64,000 nt of DNA from contig NC_053138.1 in NCBI RefSeq assembly GCF_016808335.1, forward strand, positions 51,490,951 through 51,554,950, read 5' to 3'. Under the pieces are notes generated by a model that saw nothing but the letters and a program-made list of their open reading frames with translations, was not told the origin of the DNA and made no database searches. Position 1 is the first letter of the stretch, and each line of letters starts with the position of its first letter. The translations under genes and the position numbers were made by a program. Shown in pieces: positions 10,906-21,531 of the stretch. The stretch is from Panicum virgatum (lineage: Eukaryota > Streptophyta > Magnoliopsida > Poales > Poaceae).

Positions 10906-11065
10906 TTTTGTCCCGGGTGAAGCCACCACCCGGGACAAAAGGACCTTTTGTCCCGGGTGGTGGATTCACCCGGGACAAAAGGGGTTTTTGGGCGGGCCGG
11001 GAAAATTCCCAGCCCGCGGCCCACCTTTAGTCCCGGGTAGATCTACCACCCGGGACAAAAGGGGC
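10906..11065. repeat. Internal block of sub-terminal-type CACTA repeats
   Basis: At least five copies of CTTTTGTCCCGGGTG or its reverse complement CACCCGGGACAAAAGG, in head-to-head pairs (10907-10941, 10943-10982 and 11030-11063), lie between the two genes rather than at an end. The spacer word is GGGTGGTGG instead of the GGTTGGTG used at both termini. No CACTA terminus or target duplication borders the block within 100 bp. Confidence 0.8.
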
Positions 11066-11697
11066 CCGTTTTCCCTCGTTCCCGCCTAATGTTATGTTTG
11101 TTTTTGTTTTTTTACTTCTCTTTTAAAATTGGCTTTCATTTGTTAATTCAGTTAATAAAATTATGATTCCAAAAATTATGGAACAAAATTTCTTATCTCT
11201 ATATAAACTTGATACACGCAACAAAAATAATTAATTTTCATTCAAGTGATTGGGTCAATGAAATATCTAACTTTTTTGAAATCATATTTGTTATTTTGAC
11301 CATGCAAAAATATATTAGGTGAAATTTTTTTCAAACTGTTGCTTTTCGATAGAAAGTGGATTCTATCACGATATTAACGTTTAAAAAGTGAATTTTAGAT
11401 AAAATTAAGCAATTTCATGATATTAATGAGTAGTGTGTGAGTTTGAGAGATAGTGTGTGTTAGTGAGATTGTGTGTGTTAGTGAGAGAGTATAGTGTGTT
11501 AATGTGAATGTAATTTCATGAAATAAATAAAATTAGTTGAGTAATCCATTATTGAATGAAAATTATAATTGAGTCTAGTAATTAAGTGAAAAATATATAA
11601 AATAATATAAATAACACATAAAGTATAATTGTACAGTACATATATAATAAAAGTATTCGAATTGCGATTATGTTTTTATACAATAATATAAAATGAT
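11066..11697. other. AT-rich spacer downstream of TNP2, no gene recognised
   Basis: An AT-rich stretch with GTGTGTTAGTGAGA-type microrepeats at 11430-11500. No ORF of note and no transposon ends. Confidence 0.6.
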
Positions 11698-14600
11698 TCA
11701 AGTACATGAAGGATTAGCGGTAACAGACTTTCTCTTCACAAATGTCCCTTGATTATGATCACGGCACAAGTATGGAGCATCATCATTGGCTAGCAGGATG
11801 CATGGATCAGCATTTACTTCGAAAGGTGGAATGGCAACAAAATTATTATATTCTTCTGAAAAGTCTGTCTTGTCCTCCACTCCAACGATGTTTCTCTTTC
11901 CTGATAGAACTATGTGTCGCTTAGGCTCATCCTTTTGCTTGTTGATCCCCTTCTTTGGCTTGCTGGACATGTCCTTAATGTAGAAAACCTGAGCGACATC
12001 CTGGGCTAGGACAAATGGCTCGTCTCTATACCCAAGATTGTTGAGATCAACTATTGTCATCCCATACTCATCTTTTGTTACCCCTCCTCCGGATAGCTTA
12101 ACCCATTGGCAACGAAATAGAGGCACCTTGAAATTGGGACCGTAATCCAGCTCCCATATCTCTTCAATGTAGCCGTAATATGTGTCTTTTTTTCCATTAT
12201 TGTCCGTGGCATCCATACGAACACCGCTGTTTTGGTTGGTACTCTTTTTATCTTGGGCTATCGTATAAAATGTGTTTCCATTTATCTCGTACCCTTGGTA
12301 TGTTAAGATATTCCAAGATGGTCCCCTAGCCAATAAGAACAGTTGTTCACTTATATCCATGTTATGCATTAGATGCTTCCACAACCAGCTGCAGAAAGTG
12401 TTCATGTGCTCACGTGTAATCCATGCCTCATACTTTTCCGGGAAATTGGAGAGCAGAATTTTCTTGTGTTCCTCGATATATGGGTCAACCAAGGATGATT
12501 GTTGAAGAACCGTATAATGCGCTTTCTTGAATGAGAAATCATCTGTGCAGACATAAGATTTCTTTCCTAATGTACCCTTTCCAGTTAGTCTCCCCTCATA
12601 TCGCGATTCAGGGACTCCAATCGGTTTAAGATCATCAATAAAGTCAACACAAAAGTCAATGACCTCCTCAGTTCCGTAGGCACTGGCGATGCTTCCTTCT
12701 GGACGAGCTCTATTACGAACACATTTCTTGAGTACCCCCATGAACCTTTCGAATGGGAACATGTTGTGTAGAAATACTGGTCCGAGAATATCAATCTCTT
12801 TGACAAGGTGCACTAGAAGATGTGTCATGATGTTGAAGAAAGATGGTCGAAATATCAGCTCAAAGCCAACAAGACATTGCACCACATCGTTTTGCAGCTT
12901 TATCAAATTCTCCGGGTCAATTATCTTCTGAGAAACTGCGTTGAGGAAGGCACATATCTTCACGATGGTTAACCGGACGTTATCAGGCAGAATCCCCCGC
13001 AGCACAACCGGAAGAAGTTCGGTCATAAGCACATGGCAGTCATGGGACTTGAGATTTGTAAATTTCTTCTCTGCCAAATTTAAGATTCCTTTTATATTGG
13101 ATGAGTATCCAGATGGAACCTTTATACTGCTCAAGCAGTCAAACATAGTTTCTTTCTCTTCCTTGCTAAGAGTATAGCTGGCAGGACTTAAGTATTGTCG
13201 TCCATTATCTCGCTGTTGTGGATGTAAGGCATCTCGTTCTTCCATACGTTGCAATTCTTGACGTGCTTCTATTGTATCTTTTGTCTTTCCGTACACTCCC
13301 AAGAATGCTATCAGGTTGACGCAAAAATTCTTCGTGAGGTGCATCACATCAATTGCATGACGAACATCTAAGACTTCCCAATATGGTAGCTCCCAAAATA
13401 TAGATTTCTTCTTCCACATGGGCGCCATTCCGTTTTCGTTCGGAACAAGTTGGCTACCAGATCCCTTTCCAAAAACAACTTCTAGATCTTTTACCATGTT
13501 GAAGACGTCTTTACCACTACGGTGCATCGGTTTTGTTCGGTGGTCCGCTTGGCCTTTGAAATGCTTGCCCTTCTTTCGTACCGCATGCCTGATGGGAAGA
13601 AACCGACGATGACCCGTGTATACAACCTTCTTACAGTGAGTCAACCATATATTATCGGTATCATCTAAACAGTATGTGCATGCTTTGTATCCCTTGTTCG
13701 AATGTCCTGACAAGTTACTAAGAGCAGGCCAGTCATTGATCGTTACGAACAGCAATGCTCGTAGGTTGAAGTTTTCCTGTTTGTATTCATCCCACATCCG
13801 TACACCTTCATCGCCCCAGAGCAATAAGAGTTCTTCGACCAATGGTCTTAGGTACACATCAATGTCATTTCCGGGCTGCTTTGGACCCGGGATAAGCACT
13901 GGCATCATGATGAACTTTTGTTTCATGCAGAGCCATGGTGGAAGATTGTACAGACAAAGAGTCACAGGCCAAGTGCTATGACCACTGCTCATCTCACCAA
14001 AAGGATTCATGCCATCCGTACTCAAACCGAACCTTATGTTTCTCGCATCCAAATCAAATTTAGGGTACGTTCTATCTATTTTTCTCCACTGCGACCCATC
14101 AGCGGGGTGTCTCAACATCGAGTCTTTCTTGCGTTCCTCTTTGTGCCATCGCATCAACTTAGCATTATCTTTATTTCTAAACAGACGCTTCAAACGTGGT
14201 ATTATAGGCAAATACCACATGACCTTCGCAGGAACTCTCTTCCGGGGAGGCTCCCCCTCGACATCTCCAGGATCATCTTTTCTAATCTTGTAACGCAATG
14301 CACTGCATACGGGACATGCATCCAAATTCTCGTACTCGCCTCGGTAGAGGATGCAGTCGTTGGGGCATGCATGTATCTTTTGCACTTCCAGTCCCAAAGG
14401 GCAAACAAGTTGTTTGGCTTCATACGTTGTGGCAGGCAATTCATTGTCCTTAGGAAGCATTTTTTTAACAAGTTTGAGTAATTCACCAAATCCCTTATCG
14501 GATACACCATTTGTCGCCTTCCATTGCAGCAACTCCAAGGTGGTGCCAAGTTTCTTAAATCCATTTTGACAATCTGGGTACAACAACTTATGGTGGTCCT

Positions 14601-15051
14601 CTAACAACTTCTGGAACTTCAACCTCTCCGTTTCACTCTCACAGTCTGCCTGCACATTGTGCAATGCTTGCCCCAGATCGTCGCTGGGATCATTTTCTGC
14701 TACATCTACTTCGGGCTCTTCCATGGGAATATCGTCATCGAATGCACCGATTCCAGCATTCCCGGGAAAGTGGTCGTCAAAATCTTCTTCTTCATTGTCT
14801 TCCATGGTAACCCCCTGTTCTCCGTGCTTCGTCCAACAAACATACTTTTTCATGAAACCATTTGCGAAAATGTGGCTGTGTAGGATTCTTGAAGATGAGT
14901 AATCCTTGTTATTGTTGCAATGAACACACGGGCAGCACATAAAACCATTCTGCTTGTTTGCCTCAGCCACAGACAAAAAATAATGCAGGCCATCAATGAA
15001 TTCTTTCGAACGTCGGTCAGCATTGTACATCCATTGTCGGTCCATCTGCAT
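11698..15051 (-). CDS. TNP2: CACTA TNP2 transposase (transposase_21 family), intact 1,117 codons
   Basis: A single uninterrupted frame from ATG 15051. Residues about 5-85 form the transposase-associated domain (WMYNADR, then the Cys/His set CCPCVHC and HIFANGF). Residues about 290-510 are the Tnp2 catalytic region, with FGLSTDGMNPFGEMSSGHS near residue 344 and the downstream NLSGHSNKGYKACTYC phrase. Residues about 700-800 match DUF4218 (HNMFPFERFMGVLKK near 760), and residues about 955-1020 match DUF4216 (YYGYIEEIWELDY). The length is in the normal range for plant TNP2 proteins. TNP2 cuts and joins the CACTA termini, with the partner TNPA-like protein binding the sub-terminal repeats. It is the first gene from the 17008 end; the partner gene downstream on the same strand is broken. 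Confidence 0.95.
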   Translation of the reverse strand: MQMDRQWMYNADRRSKEFIDGLHYFLSVAEANKQNGFMCCPCVHCNNNKDYSSSRILHSHIFANGFMKKYVCWTKHGEQGVTMEDNEEEDFDDHFPGNAGIGAFDDDIPMEEPEVDVAENDPSDDLGQALHNVQADCESETERLKFQKLLEDHHKLLYPDCQNGFKKLGTTLELLQWKATNGVSDKGFGELLKLVKKMLPKDNELPATTYEAKQLVCPLGLEVQKIHACPNDCILYRGEYENLDACPVCSALRYKIRKDDPGDVEGEPPRKRVPAKVMWYLPIIPRLKRLFRNKDNAKLMRWHKEERKKDSMLRHPADGSQWRKIDRTYPKFDLDARNIRFGLSTDGMNPFGEMSSGHSTWPVTLCLYNLPPWLCMKQKFIMMPVLIPGPKQPGNDIDVYLRPLVEELLLLWGDEGVRMWDEYKQENFNLRALLFVTINDWPALSNLSGHSNKGYKACTYCLDDTDNIWLTHCKKVVYTGHRRFLPIRHAVRKKGKHFKGQADHRTKPMHRSGKDVFNMVKDLEVVFGKGSGSQLVPNENGMAPMWKKKSIFWELPYWEVLDVRHAIDVMHLTKNFCVNLIAFLGVYGKTKDTIEARQELQRMEERDALHPQQRDNGRQYLSPASYTLSKEEKETMFDCLSSIKVPSGYSSNIKGILNLAEKKFTNLKSHDCHVLMTELLPVVLRGILPDNVRLTIVKICAFLNAVSQKIIDPENLIKLQNDVVQCLVGFELIFRPSFFNIMTHLLVHLVKEIDILGPVFLHNMFPFERFMGVLKKCVRNRARPEGSIASAYGTEEVIDFCVDFIDDLKPIGVPESRYEGRLTGKGTLGKKSYVCTDDFSFKKAHYTVLQQSSLVDPYIEEHKKILLSNFPEKYEAWITREHMNTFCSWLWKHLMHNMDISEQLFLLARGPSWNILTYQGYEINGNTFYTIAQDKKSTNQNSGVRMDATDNNGKKDTYYGYIEEIWELDYGPNFKVPLFRCQWVKLSGGGVTKDEYGMTIVDLNNLGYRDEPFVLAQDVAQVFYIKDMSSKPKKGINKQKDEPKRHIVLSGKRNIVGVEDKTDFSEEYNNFVAIPPFEVNADPCILLANDDAPYLCRDHNQGTFVKRKSVTANPSCT

Positions 15052-15247
15052 TTTAAATAAATCGATTTGAATTCTTTACACGTATCGAATAAATAAAATA
15101 TATCAAACCTAAATTAAACTAAATGTAACATAACATGAATAATTAAAAGATATGCAATATCCATCATACATCTTGATTAATTAAAAGGGGTACTTAATCC
15201 ATTACAGAACTTAACAAAGGAGTACTATACATGAAATTTAAAAATTC

Positions 15248-15575
15248 GGTCAACAACACATAGGTTTTCAACCGTCCTTGCGTTGGAACGCAGAATGTTC
15301 TAACGGATTTCTTGCTGGCGCAGAATAAGATGGCGGAGCTGAAACCTCCGAGTTTGGTGGTGACGAACCATAACGCCGTAATAAATCCTCAAGATCAAAC
15401 GGAGGTTCCTCGCCCTTGCCATGCATTCTCTATATTCTTTTTCCAAATAACGGAGCGCTGCCCTATGAAAAACATTAGGTTTTTTGGACCGACGACCTAC
15501 TCGAGTTGTGCCCTTCTCTCCAGAAGGACAACGATCACCCCCACCGGCGCCACTCCCTCCAGCTGCTGAAGCCAT
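15248..15575 (-). pseudogene. Small unidentified ORF upstream of TNP2 in the CACTA element
   Basis: From ATG 15575 the frame begins with a Gly/Ala-rich segment, then a basic part (GRRSKKPNVFHRAALRYLEK). It continues most convincingly after a one-base frame change near 15420, where the second frame reads FDLEDLLRRYGSSPPNSE and ends near 15248. It may be a short exon or a minor gene of the element; no domain is recognised. The frame change may be a lesion or a splice site. Confidence 0.3.
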
Positions 15576-15884
15576 ATTTTACTGAAAAATACCTTTATTT
15601 TCCACAAAATTATAAATTCTTACCATTACAAAGCAAAAATTATTTACTATTACAATTACAATGATCAGATTAATAACTCTTGCAAATAACAATGAAATTA
15701 TATAAAAAAGACGAAATGTATCATTAATCCTCAAGAAATCTCTAATTAATTGAAAGAAATCTCTATAACTTCTAATTACTTTGACATCCTTCAGTTCCAG
15801 GAGTACACTCTTTTCAATATCCAGAAACCCTCTAGAAGAAAAATAAACCTTTATTTCTGAAAATGTATATGTCAGTAACCTCAA

Positions 15885-16713
15885 CCCTGCGGTGATGACA
15901 CTGCCTTTCGGGGGGACACGGTGCGGTACAAGGATGTCACCAATCGGCTAGTCGCAGCACCAACATTTACGATTAATAGGCACAGCACTTGGCACAGGCA
16001 GCATGCTCGTTCATATGCTCTCAGTACAACAACGGCATGCTGACTGCGTCAAATGCTGTCTTCTTATCAATCGGAAGTGCTGGTGATGCGACCAACCGAT
16101 TTGCGACGTCCTTATAGCGCATCGTGTATCCCTGAAAGGTAGTGCCATCACCGTTGGATGGAGATTAACGACGTATACTTGTTTCGAAATAAAGATTTTT
16201 TTAGCTTCTAGATGGTTTCAATGTGAGCCTGATTAAATACATCACTAGAGTGTCAAAATAATCCATTCATAATACAAAAAATTCTATAATATACTCATTT
16301 CATTAATTCATTCACGAATAAAAAAATCAACTATCCACAATATGGTCATATATACAAGTACATCACATGAAGTATCTACACTCATTCTAAAAATTTCTAC
16401 TATCCATATACTCATCTAAATCTAAAAGAAAATTACACCTACATATGCAATCTAGCTAGCTAAATGTCCAAGAAATGAGCTAGCTACACATTTTCTCTAT
16501 TTCTAAAGTATGAAATGAGCTATACAAGCCAAGGAAGAAGAGAAAAACAAGCCCCAAACCTTTAGAGCAGATGGATGGACGGGGAATCAAAGATCTTCAC
16601 AAATGTGGTGAAGAAATGAGCAAGAACTCCTCTATCCCGAGCCAAGAACAGCAAGAAAACAAGTGAGCTGAATGGCTCGGGCGGGGGGAGAGGGAAGGGG
16701 ATAAGGGGCGCAA
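15885..16713. other. CACTA region upstream of TNP2, no gene assigned
   Basis: On the minus strand about 16140-16010 reads as a short coding-like stretch (GYTMRYKDVANRLVAS) that soon meets stops. The rest is AT-rich, with no recognised product. It may be leader sequence for TNP2. Confidence 0.35.
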
Positions 16714-16990
16714 GGCCTTTTGTCCCGGTTGGAGGCACGAACCGGGACAAAAGGGGGGACTTTTGTCCCGGTTGGTGGTTCCAACCGGGACAAAAGGCTA
16801 CGCGGGCCTTTTGTCCCGGTTGGAACCACCAACCGGGACAAAAGGCTCCCATTTTGTCCCGGTTGGTGTCTCCAACCGGGACAAAAGGCCCCCGTCCCCC
16901 CCGCTGGCCCGGCTAGCCGTTGGACCCGGGACAAAAACCACCTATTGTCCTGGGCCCAAAGGCTGCCGGGACAAATGGCCAGGAACAAAG
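16714..16990. repeat. CACTA sub-terminal repeat array (right end)
   Basis: Head-to-head copies of CTTTTGTCCCGGTTGG and CCAACCGGGACAAAAGG at 16716-16756, 16759-16798, 16807-16843 and 16852-16888, plus a degenerate pair to 16980. They mirror the left array and use the same spacer word. Confidence 0.85.
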
Positions 16991-17011
16991 GTCTGTTTTG
17001 TAGTAGTGTAC

Positions 17012-17899
17012 CGCCCACCCTTAGAAATCATAAGAAACTTGTTGGGATTTATTATTGTATTATTAATTGAAATATATATTAATGGCCAAAGTGTGGTTTT
17101 GAAGACCTTTTAATTAAATCCATATATGAAAACTAAGTATGATTTTAAAACATGGTATATCCATGCAACCTTCACAAATTTTAAAACATGGTATATCCAT
17201 GCAACCTTCACAACTAAGACCGATTAAGATGAAAATAAGGGGTAAAGGTTTTCATTTTTTTCAAATAAAGGTCTCGAGCAATGTACTGATTTCCCAATCA
17301 CTGTGTGGCATACACCCAATATTTCTACTGGCTTGATGGGCCAAGTGAACCACGCCGAACCTTGGAATTATTCAAGGCTAGCATCATATATTTATGGCTT
17401 GTTTGTTTCATTTAAATTAGCACCTACCAGATCATATAATTACTCACAAAGTCACAATAAAGAAATTTAACTTTCATATATTATTTTGAAAATATACCAA
17501 GTTAAGGAAATGCATGCATACATAGGGATGTGTATAGTACATGCTGATTCTATATGCTTGGCTGTTCAAGTTGTAATAACGTGTGGTAACATGATTATTC
17601 CGATCGTTTAATTTTTGGTTGATCCAACCAGGATAAAAGCGATCAGAGATGTGAGCCAGATATCAGCAGCCTAGTGCCGGTGATAATTGTGTGGGATGGA
17701 ATCAGCAGCACATGATCAAAACAGCGCTGTGGCCTCTTGGGCTCTTCTTTCTCTGTCATTGTTCACTCGACCAAACCCGTTTCTCCATTGCATTGCAGTT
17801 AATTGATGCATAGGTGGTCTGGACTCCCTCATCACCAGGTTTGGGACTGCCCCTCTCCACCTTGCGCAGCACCGTCTTCAGTGGCAGACATAAATCAAT
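17012..17899. other. Flank of the CACTA element, old transposon remnant and undefined sequence
   Basis: The first about 25 bp (CGCCCACCCTTAGAAAT) continue the older TAGGGGCGG-type fragment. The rest contains a 36-bp tandem duplication (17142-17213), and 17800-17899 approaches the promoter-like part of unit U3. No coding sequence recognised. Confidence 0.45.
17142..17213 (+). repeat. 36-bp tandem duplication, two identical copies
   Basis: Copies 17142-17177 and 17178-17213 begin ATTTTAAAACATGGTATATC and are identical over 36 bp, implying a recent local duplication. Confidence 0.9.
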
Positions 17900-18347
17900 A
17901 AACCCCCAGTACCAGCATATTGATCGGTTCAGGTTGCTTTCCTCATGCATTCCATTCCCAAAAATCAGCTTACCAAAATGCTTTTGTGCTACTAGCTATG
18001 TAGACCCAAGTCTATTATATATATTTATAAGCTAGCTAGTGTCAATGAGCAAGGCGACACGTCAATCAAAGCATCTATATTTATTTAGTGCATCACCGGC
18101 AACCAACCAGAACAAATTAATTAACTTACAAAATTATTGCAATAAATAAATAATTGTGCGTAACAATAAATTCTGGATGACAACACCTCAATTCAAATTT
18201 GTTGCGGGGATAACTCTTAGAACATTCAAAAAATTAAAATCATAAAATGGGATAAAATTCACACTATTATCAGCTTATAATTTATAGTAAGAGCATGGTC
18301 TCAAACACTTCTTCAAATTCTAATGAAACTAGGAAACATGACAACTA

Positions 18348-18581
18348 CTCCCTCTGTTCCAAATTATAATTTATTTGATTATTTTAACTTTAAGTTTTAC
18401 CAGTTTTCTTATTTAAAAAATTTGCGCAGACATAGTCAAAGTTTAAATCATTCTTAAGGACCATTTATGAATAAAGCAGGCCACAACAAAATAAGTAAAT
18501 TTTGCATAAATTTTTGAATAAGATGAGTGATCAAACTTGTGATAAAAAAGTCAAACAGATTATAATTTGGAACGGATGGAG
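18348..18581. mobile_element. Stowaway MITE (Tc1/mariner type), 234 bp
   Basis: TIR CTCCCTCTGTTCCAAATTAT on the left and ATAATTTGGAACGGATGGAG on the right form an inverted repeat of more than 20 bp, flanked by TA at 18346-18347 and 18582-18583. No coding capacity. The matching site in U1 (about 4090-4110) lacks it. Confidence 0.9.
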
Positions 18582-18675
18582 TAGAAATTAACATTGTGAA
18601 AATGAGAGGGTATTAAGATTTTTTCTGAGTGTTTATAGGGTTGCATTTTTTATAGAAATTTTCAAAGTGAACTTA

Positions 18676-19059
18676 GGTGCTGTTTGGTTTGTCTAAAATA
18701 ACCCGTAATCAGTTTACAGGGTGATCTATTACCATTGTTTTGTGTTTGGTTCCACTGGTCTGTAATCAATTACCACCGTATTAGTTAGTAGACAATACAG
18801 CATCGATATCATCCACCTGTGAGAGTTATCTACCGCTCCATTCTGAAATCACCCAACATCTGCTCGCATCGCCGCAAGCACACACGCATATGAGGCACGT
18901 CTAATCTCTTGCCTCATTTGTTTTGGTCTTATCAAATTAAACCAGCTGTACGTACATAACCCAACCAAAGAAAAAACGTTTTCCATTTCAATGTAACAGA
19001 TAGTGCAGGCAGCAGATTACATTAACGTTACCATTACAATTGCTATACCAAACACCACC
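18676..19059. mobile_element. Tourist-like (PIF/Harbinger) MITE, 384 bp
   Basis: The left end GGTGCTGTTTGGTTTGTCTA and right end TATACCAAACACCACC are inverted repeats, flanked by TTA at 18673-18675 and 19060-19062, the classic PIF/Harbinger target. U1 has an unoccupied single TTA at 4198-4200 in matching context (AAAGGGAGCTTACAGG). Confidence 0.88.
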
Positions 19060-20562
19060 TTATTAGAGCATTGTTGAAGGTGGAAAAAAAGGCTACGCTT
19101 TTCAATTACCGTGTCCCCCCCCCCCCTCAATATTATAATTCCCAAAGCCCCACAAGTATATACAAAGCTGTGCATGGCAAATCAATTTAATTGCCAGTCC
19201 ACCAATGTTAGAACAAAATTGTGTGGGTTGACACTTACAATAAAAATAAAAAAACAAATACTAACCAATTTGCTTATAAAAAACATTTATCGGAATGATA
19301 ACTAGTAATGTAACCCAAAATGTAATTGGTATCTGGTCAACGAAACAATAGATCTAGCCTCCATGCTTGGCAGGCAGAAGCCACTTAAACGTTTCACTAT
19401 TTTTCGCAAAGTAAGGTTTCATAACTGAGTCAGACAGTGGCTGATCCAAACAGAGGGCTGAACAATACATATGAAACGTCATCATCAGTCATGTGTGTCA
19501 CAACTCATGACAGCACACTACCAATCCAAAACAACTTTAGTCCAAAAAGAACGAAGAAGAAACATAAATTATTCTAGGATTGTGTCGCATCAAAGTGAAT
19601 AGGAAAGACTCAGAGCAATCAGCAAAATCAGTAGAAGAAAAATGTTGTGGTAAATACAATTATCTACCCCGTGCCACATTCATCGTTGGAATACCTTCAG
19701 TCCTAGAAGCAAATAATAATGGCATCTGTCAGATAGAGTGACAAGCAGTCTCACTTTCCACGTTTGCAGCCTAGCTAGGCATGTCGGAACTAACACCCAG
19801 TGGTCCTGCAACATGTGTAGACGGCTAATTGTGCTCGCTTTAATTAGAGCCAATTATAATAGAATGATGTAAGCCGGATTCAAGAGTTACATATCATATT
19901 TGTCATGTGTTGTGAGGAATGTTGAGTACTCTATCCTGCTTGTGATGAGTGAATTGTCAACCGTGCGGTGTGATCGTGCGCTTGGTCCTTGGATTGCAGG
20001 TACACGGGCGTCGAGTGTCGACGGGGAGCTGCCGTGGAGGTACTGTGGCCGATGGACCGTGCGGTGGACGGCGGTGAAGGGCAGCCGAGAGCGGAGCTCG
20101 GACCGGGCGGCAGCTGTGGCATCCACTCCTGGATCGAGGGCGCAAGCGGCGATGGAAGGCGGGTTTCTTGGTTTGCGCCACAAAACCAAGGAGGTGGACG
20201 GCGGTTGAAGACGCCAAGTCGTGGAGGTGACGGGCGCCGGTCTCAGGACTGACGGAGGTGACGGGCGTCGACGGCGTCTAGGGCCTCGCTGCGGGCGAGG
20301 AGGTGACGGGCGTCGGGCGGCGTCTAGGGCCGTCAGAAGGCCGAGGCGGGAACGGCGTCTAGGGCCACGGCGTGGAGGCGGGAATCTTTCCGCATGTGAG
20401 GTTTTGGCGGTTTTCTCAAAACTGGCCACCTACCCGGGTTTCGCGGACCCTCCAAAACCGCGGACTGGATCTTCATCAAGACGGCGGCATCGTGGAGAAG
20501 ACTTCGTTCCGAAGAAAGAACCTCGGCCGTCGGATGAGATCGTGTACAGGGGGTGCTGCAGG

Positions 20563-20651
20563 CCAACCGGTCTGACCGGTCCCTAGCACCGGTCTGACCG
20601 GTCTAACCAACCGGTCTGACCGGTCCAGCAGCGTACCGGTCTGACCGGTTC
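20563..20651. promoter_or_regulatory. Palindrome cluster ACCGGTCTGACCGGT upstream of the LTR TATA box
   Basis: Four near-identical copies of ACCGGTCTGACCGGT occur in under 90 bp and end 7 bp before the TATA box. Clustered CCGG-containing palindromes in LTRs are a reported Sirevirus trait. A regulatory role is inference. Confidence 0.7.
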
Positions 20652-20657
20652 CGCGGG

Positions 20658-20665
20658 TATAAATA
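20658..20665 (+). promoter_or_regulatory. TATA box of the solo LTR
   Basis: TATAAATA sits directly downstream of the palindrome cluster in the middle of the LTR, the expected place for the U3/R promoter. Confidence 0.7.
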
Positions 20666-21221
20666 CCCCTTCACTTGTGTTAGGTTAGGTGTGGCTTTTG
20701 TATTGCGTCCGTGAATTGTTCTATCTCCCAGGCCGCCCCCCTGTGTTCCTCTCCCTTTGTTCCTCTCTTTAGAGTAGGTTTTGATTATGGATTTGTGAGA
20801 CTTTGTATTGGATTTGATTGGGAAAGGAGGCCCCATCCTCCTTGTGCCCTCTGGGCTTTTGAATCAATCCAATTCCCTAGTTTTTGTGCCCTTGTGTGAT
20901 GGATTTCGATTTCGTTTTTGGTGCACATGTTTGCTAGGATTCTACGAGCTCTTTGTTGTGATTCTCGTGCTTCTGATCCTGTCCCAAACCCTCTGGAATC
21001 ACGAGCTCTTCTTAATTGGATTTCTTGAGTTTTTGAGAAAACCCCAATTCTTCTTGATCTCTCCTCGAATTCTCGAGATTCTTTGATATTTAGGACGAGA
21101 TCTCTTGGGGATATGTTCACGGGGTAGGGGCGAAGCAATCCCCCAAGTTTCATCGATTTTCGTGGTCGTTTGGTTGAGATTCATCGTTTGAATCCAAGTT
21201 TTCGGGGGTTTTTCTGGGTGC

Positions 21222-21302
21222 CACCGGTCAGACCGGTCTGCTAGTTTTTGAACAGACTCGACCGGTCAGACCGGTCCTGTGCACCGGTCAGACCGGTCCA
21301 GG
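21222..21302. repeat. Second palindrome cluster in the solo LTR
   Basis: Three copies of ACCGGTCAGACCGGT, the reverse complement of the upstream motif, separated by 15-30 bp. Confidence 0.7.
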
Positions 21303-21531
21303 CAGATCATTTCTGCAGTTTTCCCCGCTTCCGATCTGCTTCGTGGTTTTGCTTGCTCGTTCGAGGCCTTTTGTGTTGGCTTAGCTTTTCCATAGCTATT
21401 CCAAACTCTGGTCAGAACGTTTGAGGGCTTGGGTGATTTTCGGGATATAGGCCGACGGTTCGAATTTCGAAGAAATTTTGATCAGCTTCCATTCACCCCC
21501 CTCTGGTCGCCGGCTTTGGTCCCTCATGTTG

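Larger units (their letters stand above)
5414..17008 (-). mobile_element. Complete CACTA (En/Spm-type) DNA transposon, 11.6 kb
   Basis: The left end CACTACTACAAAA (5414) and the right end TTTTGTAGTAGTG (to 17008) are perfect inverted repeats. They are flanked by the identical triplet TAC at 5411-5413 and 17009-17011, the 3-bp target duplication of CACTA elements. Both ends carry arrays of CCTTTTGTCCCGGTTGG-type sub-terminal repeats. Two genes lie on the minus strand: a TNP2 transposase (11698-15051) and a TNPA-like/Ulp1 protease gene (6112-9814). The intact ends and single long TNP2 frame indicate a fairly recent insertion, but the second gene carries at least three lesions, so this copy is probably not autonomous. 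Confidence 0.95.
17900..19850 (+). repeat. Host repeat unit copy U3, with two MITE insertions
   Basis: It aligns with U1 in the same order. The promoter-like part (TTTATAAGCTAGCTAGTG, GAGCAAGGCGAC, TTTAGTGC, ACCAGAACAAA; 18028-18117) is followed by a middle block (GTAAGAGCATGGTCTCAAACA at 18290 versus 4040). The tail follows at 19330-19800 (CAACTCATGACAGCACAC, AGTCCAAAAAGAACGAAGAAG). A Stowaway MITE (18348-18581) and a Tourist MITE (18676-19059) are present here and absent from U1. No intact coding sequence is visible. Confidence 0.6.
19913..21526 (+). mobile_element. Sirevirus-type copia solo LTR, 1.6 kb
   Basis: It begins TGAGGAATGTTGAGTACTC and ends GGTCCCTCA, matching the LTR termini of the copia element at 23665-60628 read on the minus strand. 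Identical 5-bp duplications TGTTG flank it at 19908-19912 and 21527-21531, so the internal region and second LTR were lost by LTR-LTR recombination. Inside are a GC-rich first third, a TATA box (20658-20665) and two clusters of ACCGGTCTGACCGGT palindromes. It is about 400 bp shorter than the LTRs of the full element and uses a different palindrome, so it belongs to a related subfamily. Confidence 0.92.

Noticed and set aside
19900..20586. Several ORFs in the solo LTR
   Set aside because: They lie in the GC-rich LTR block, recur antisense in the copia LTRs with stops, and match no protein family.
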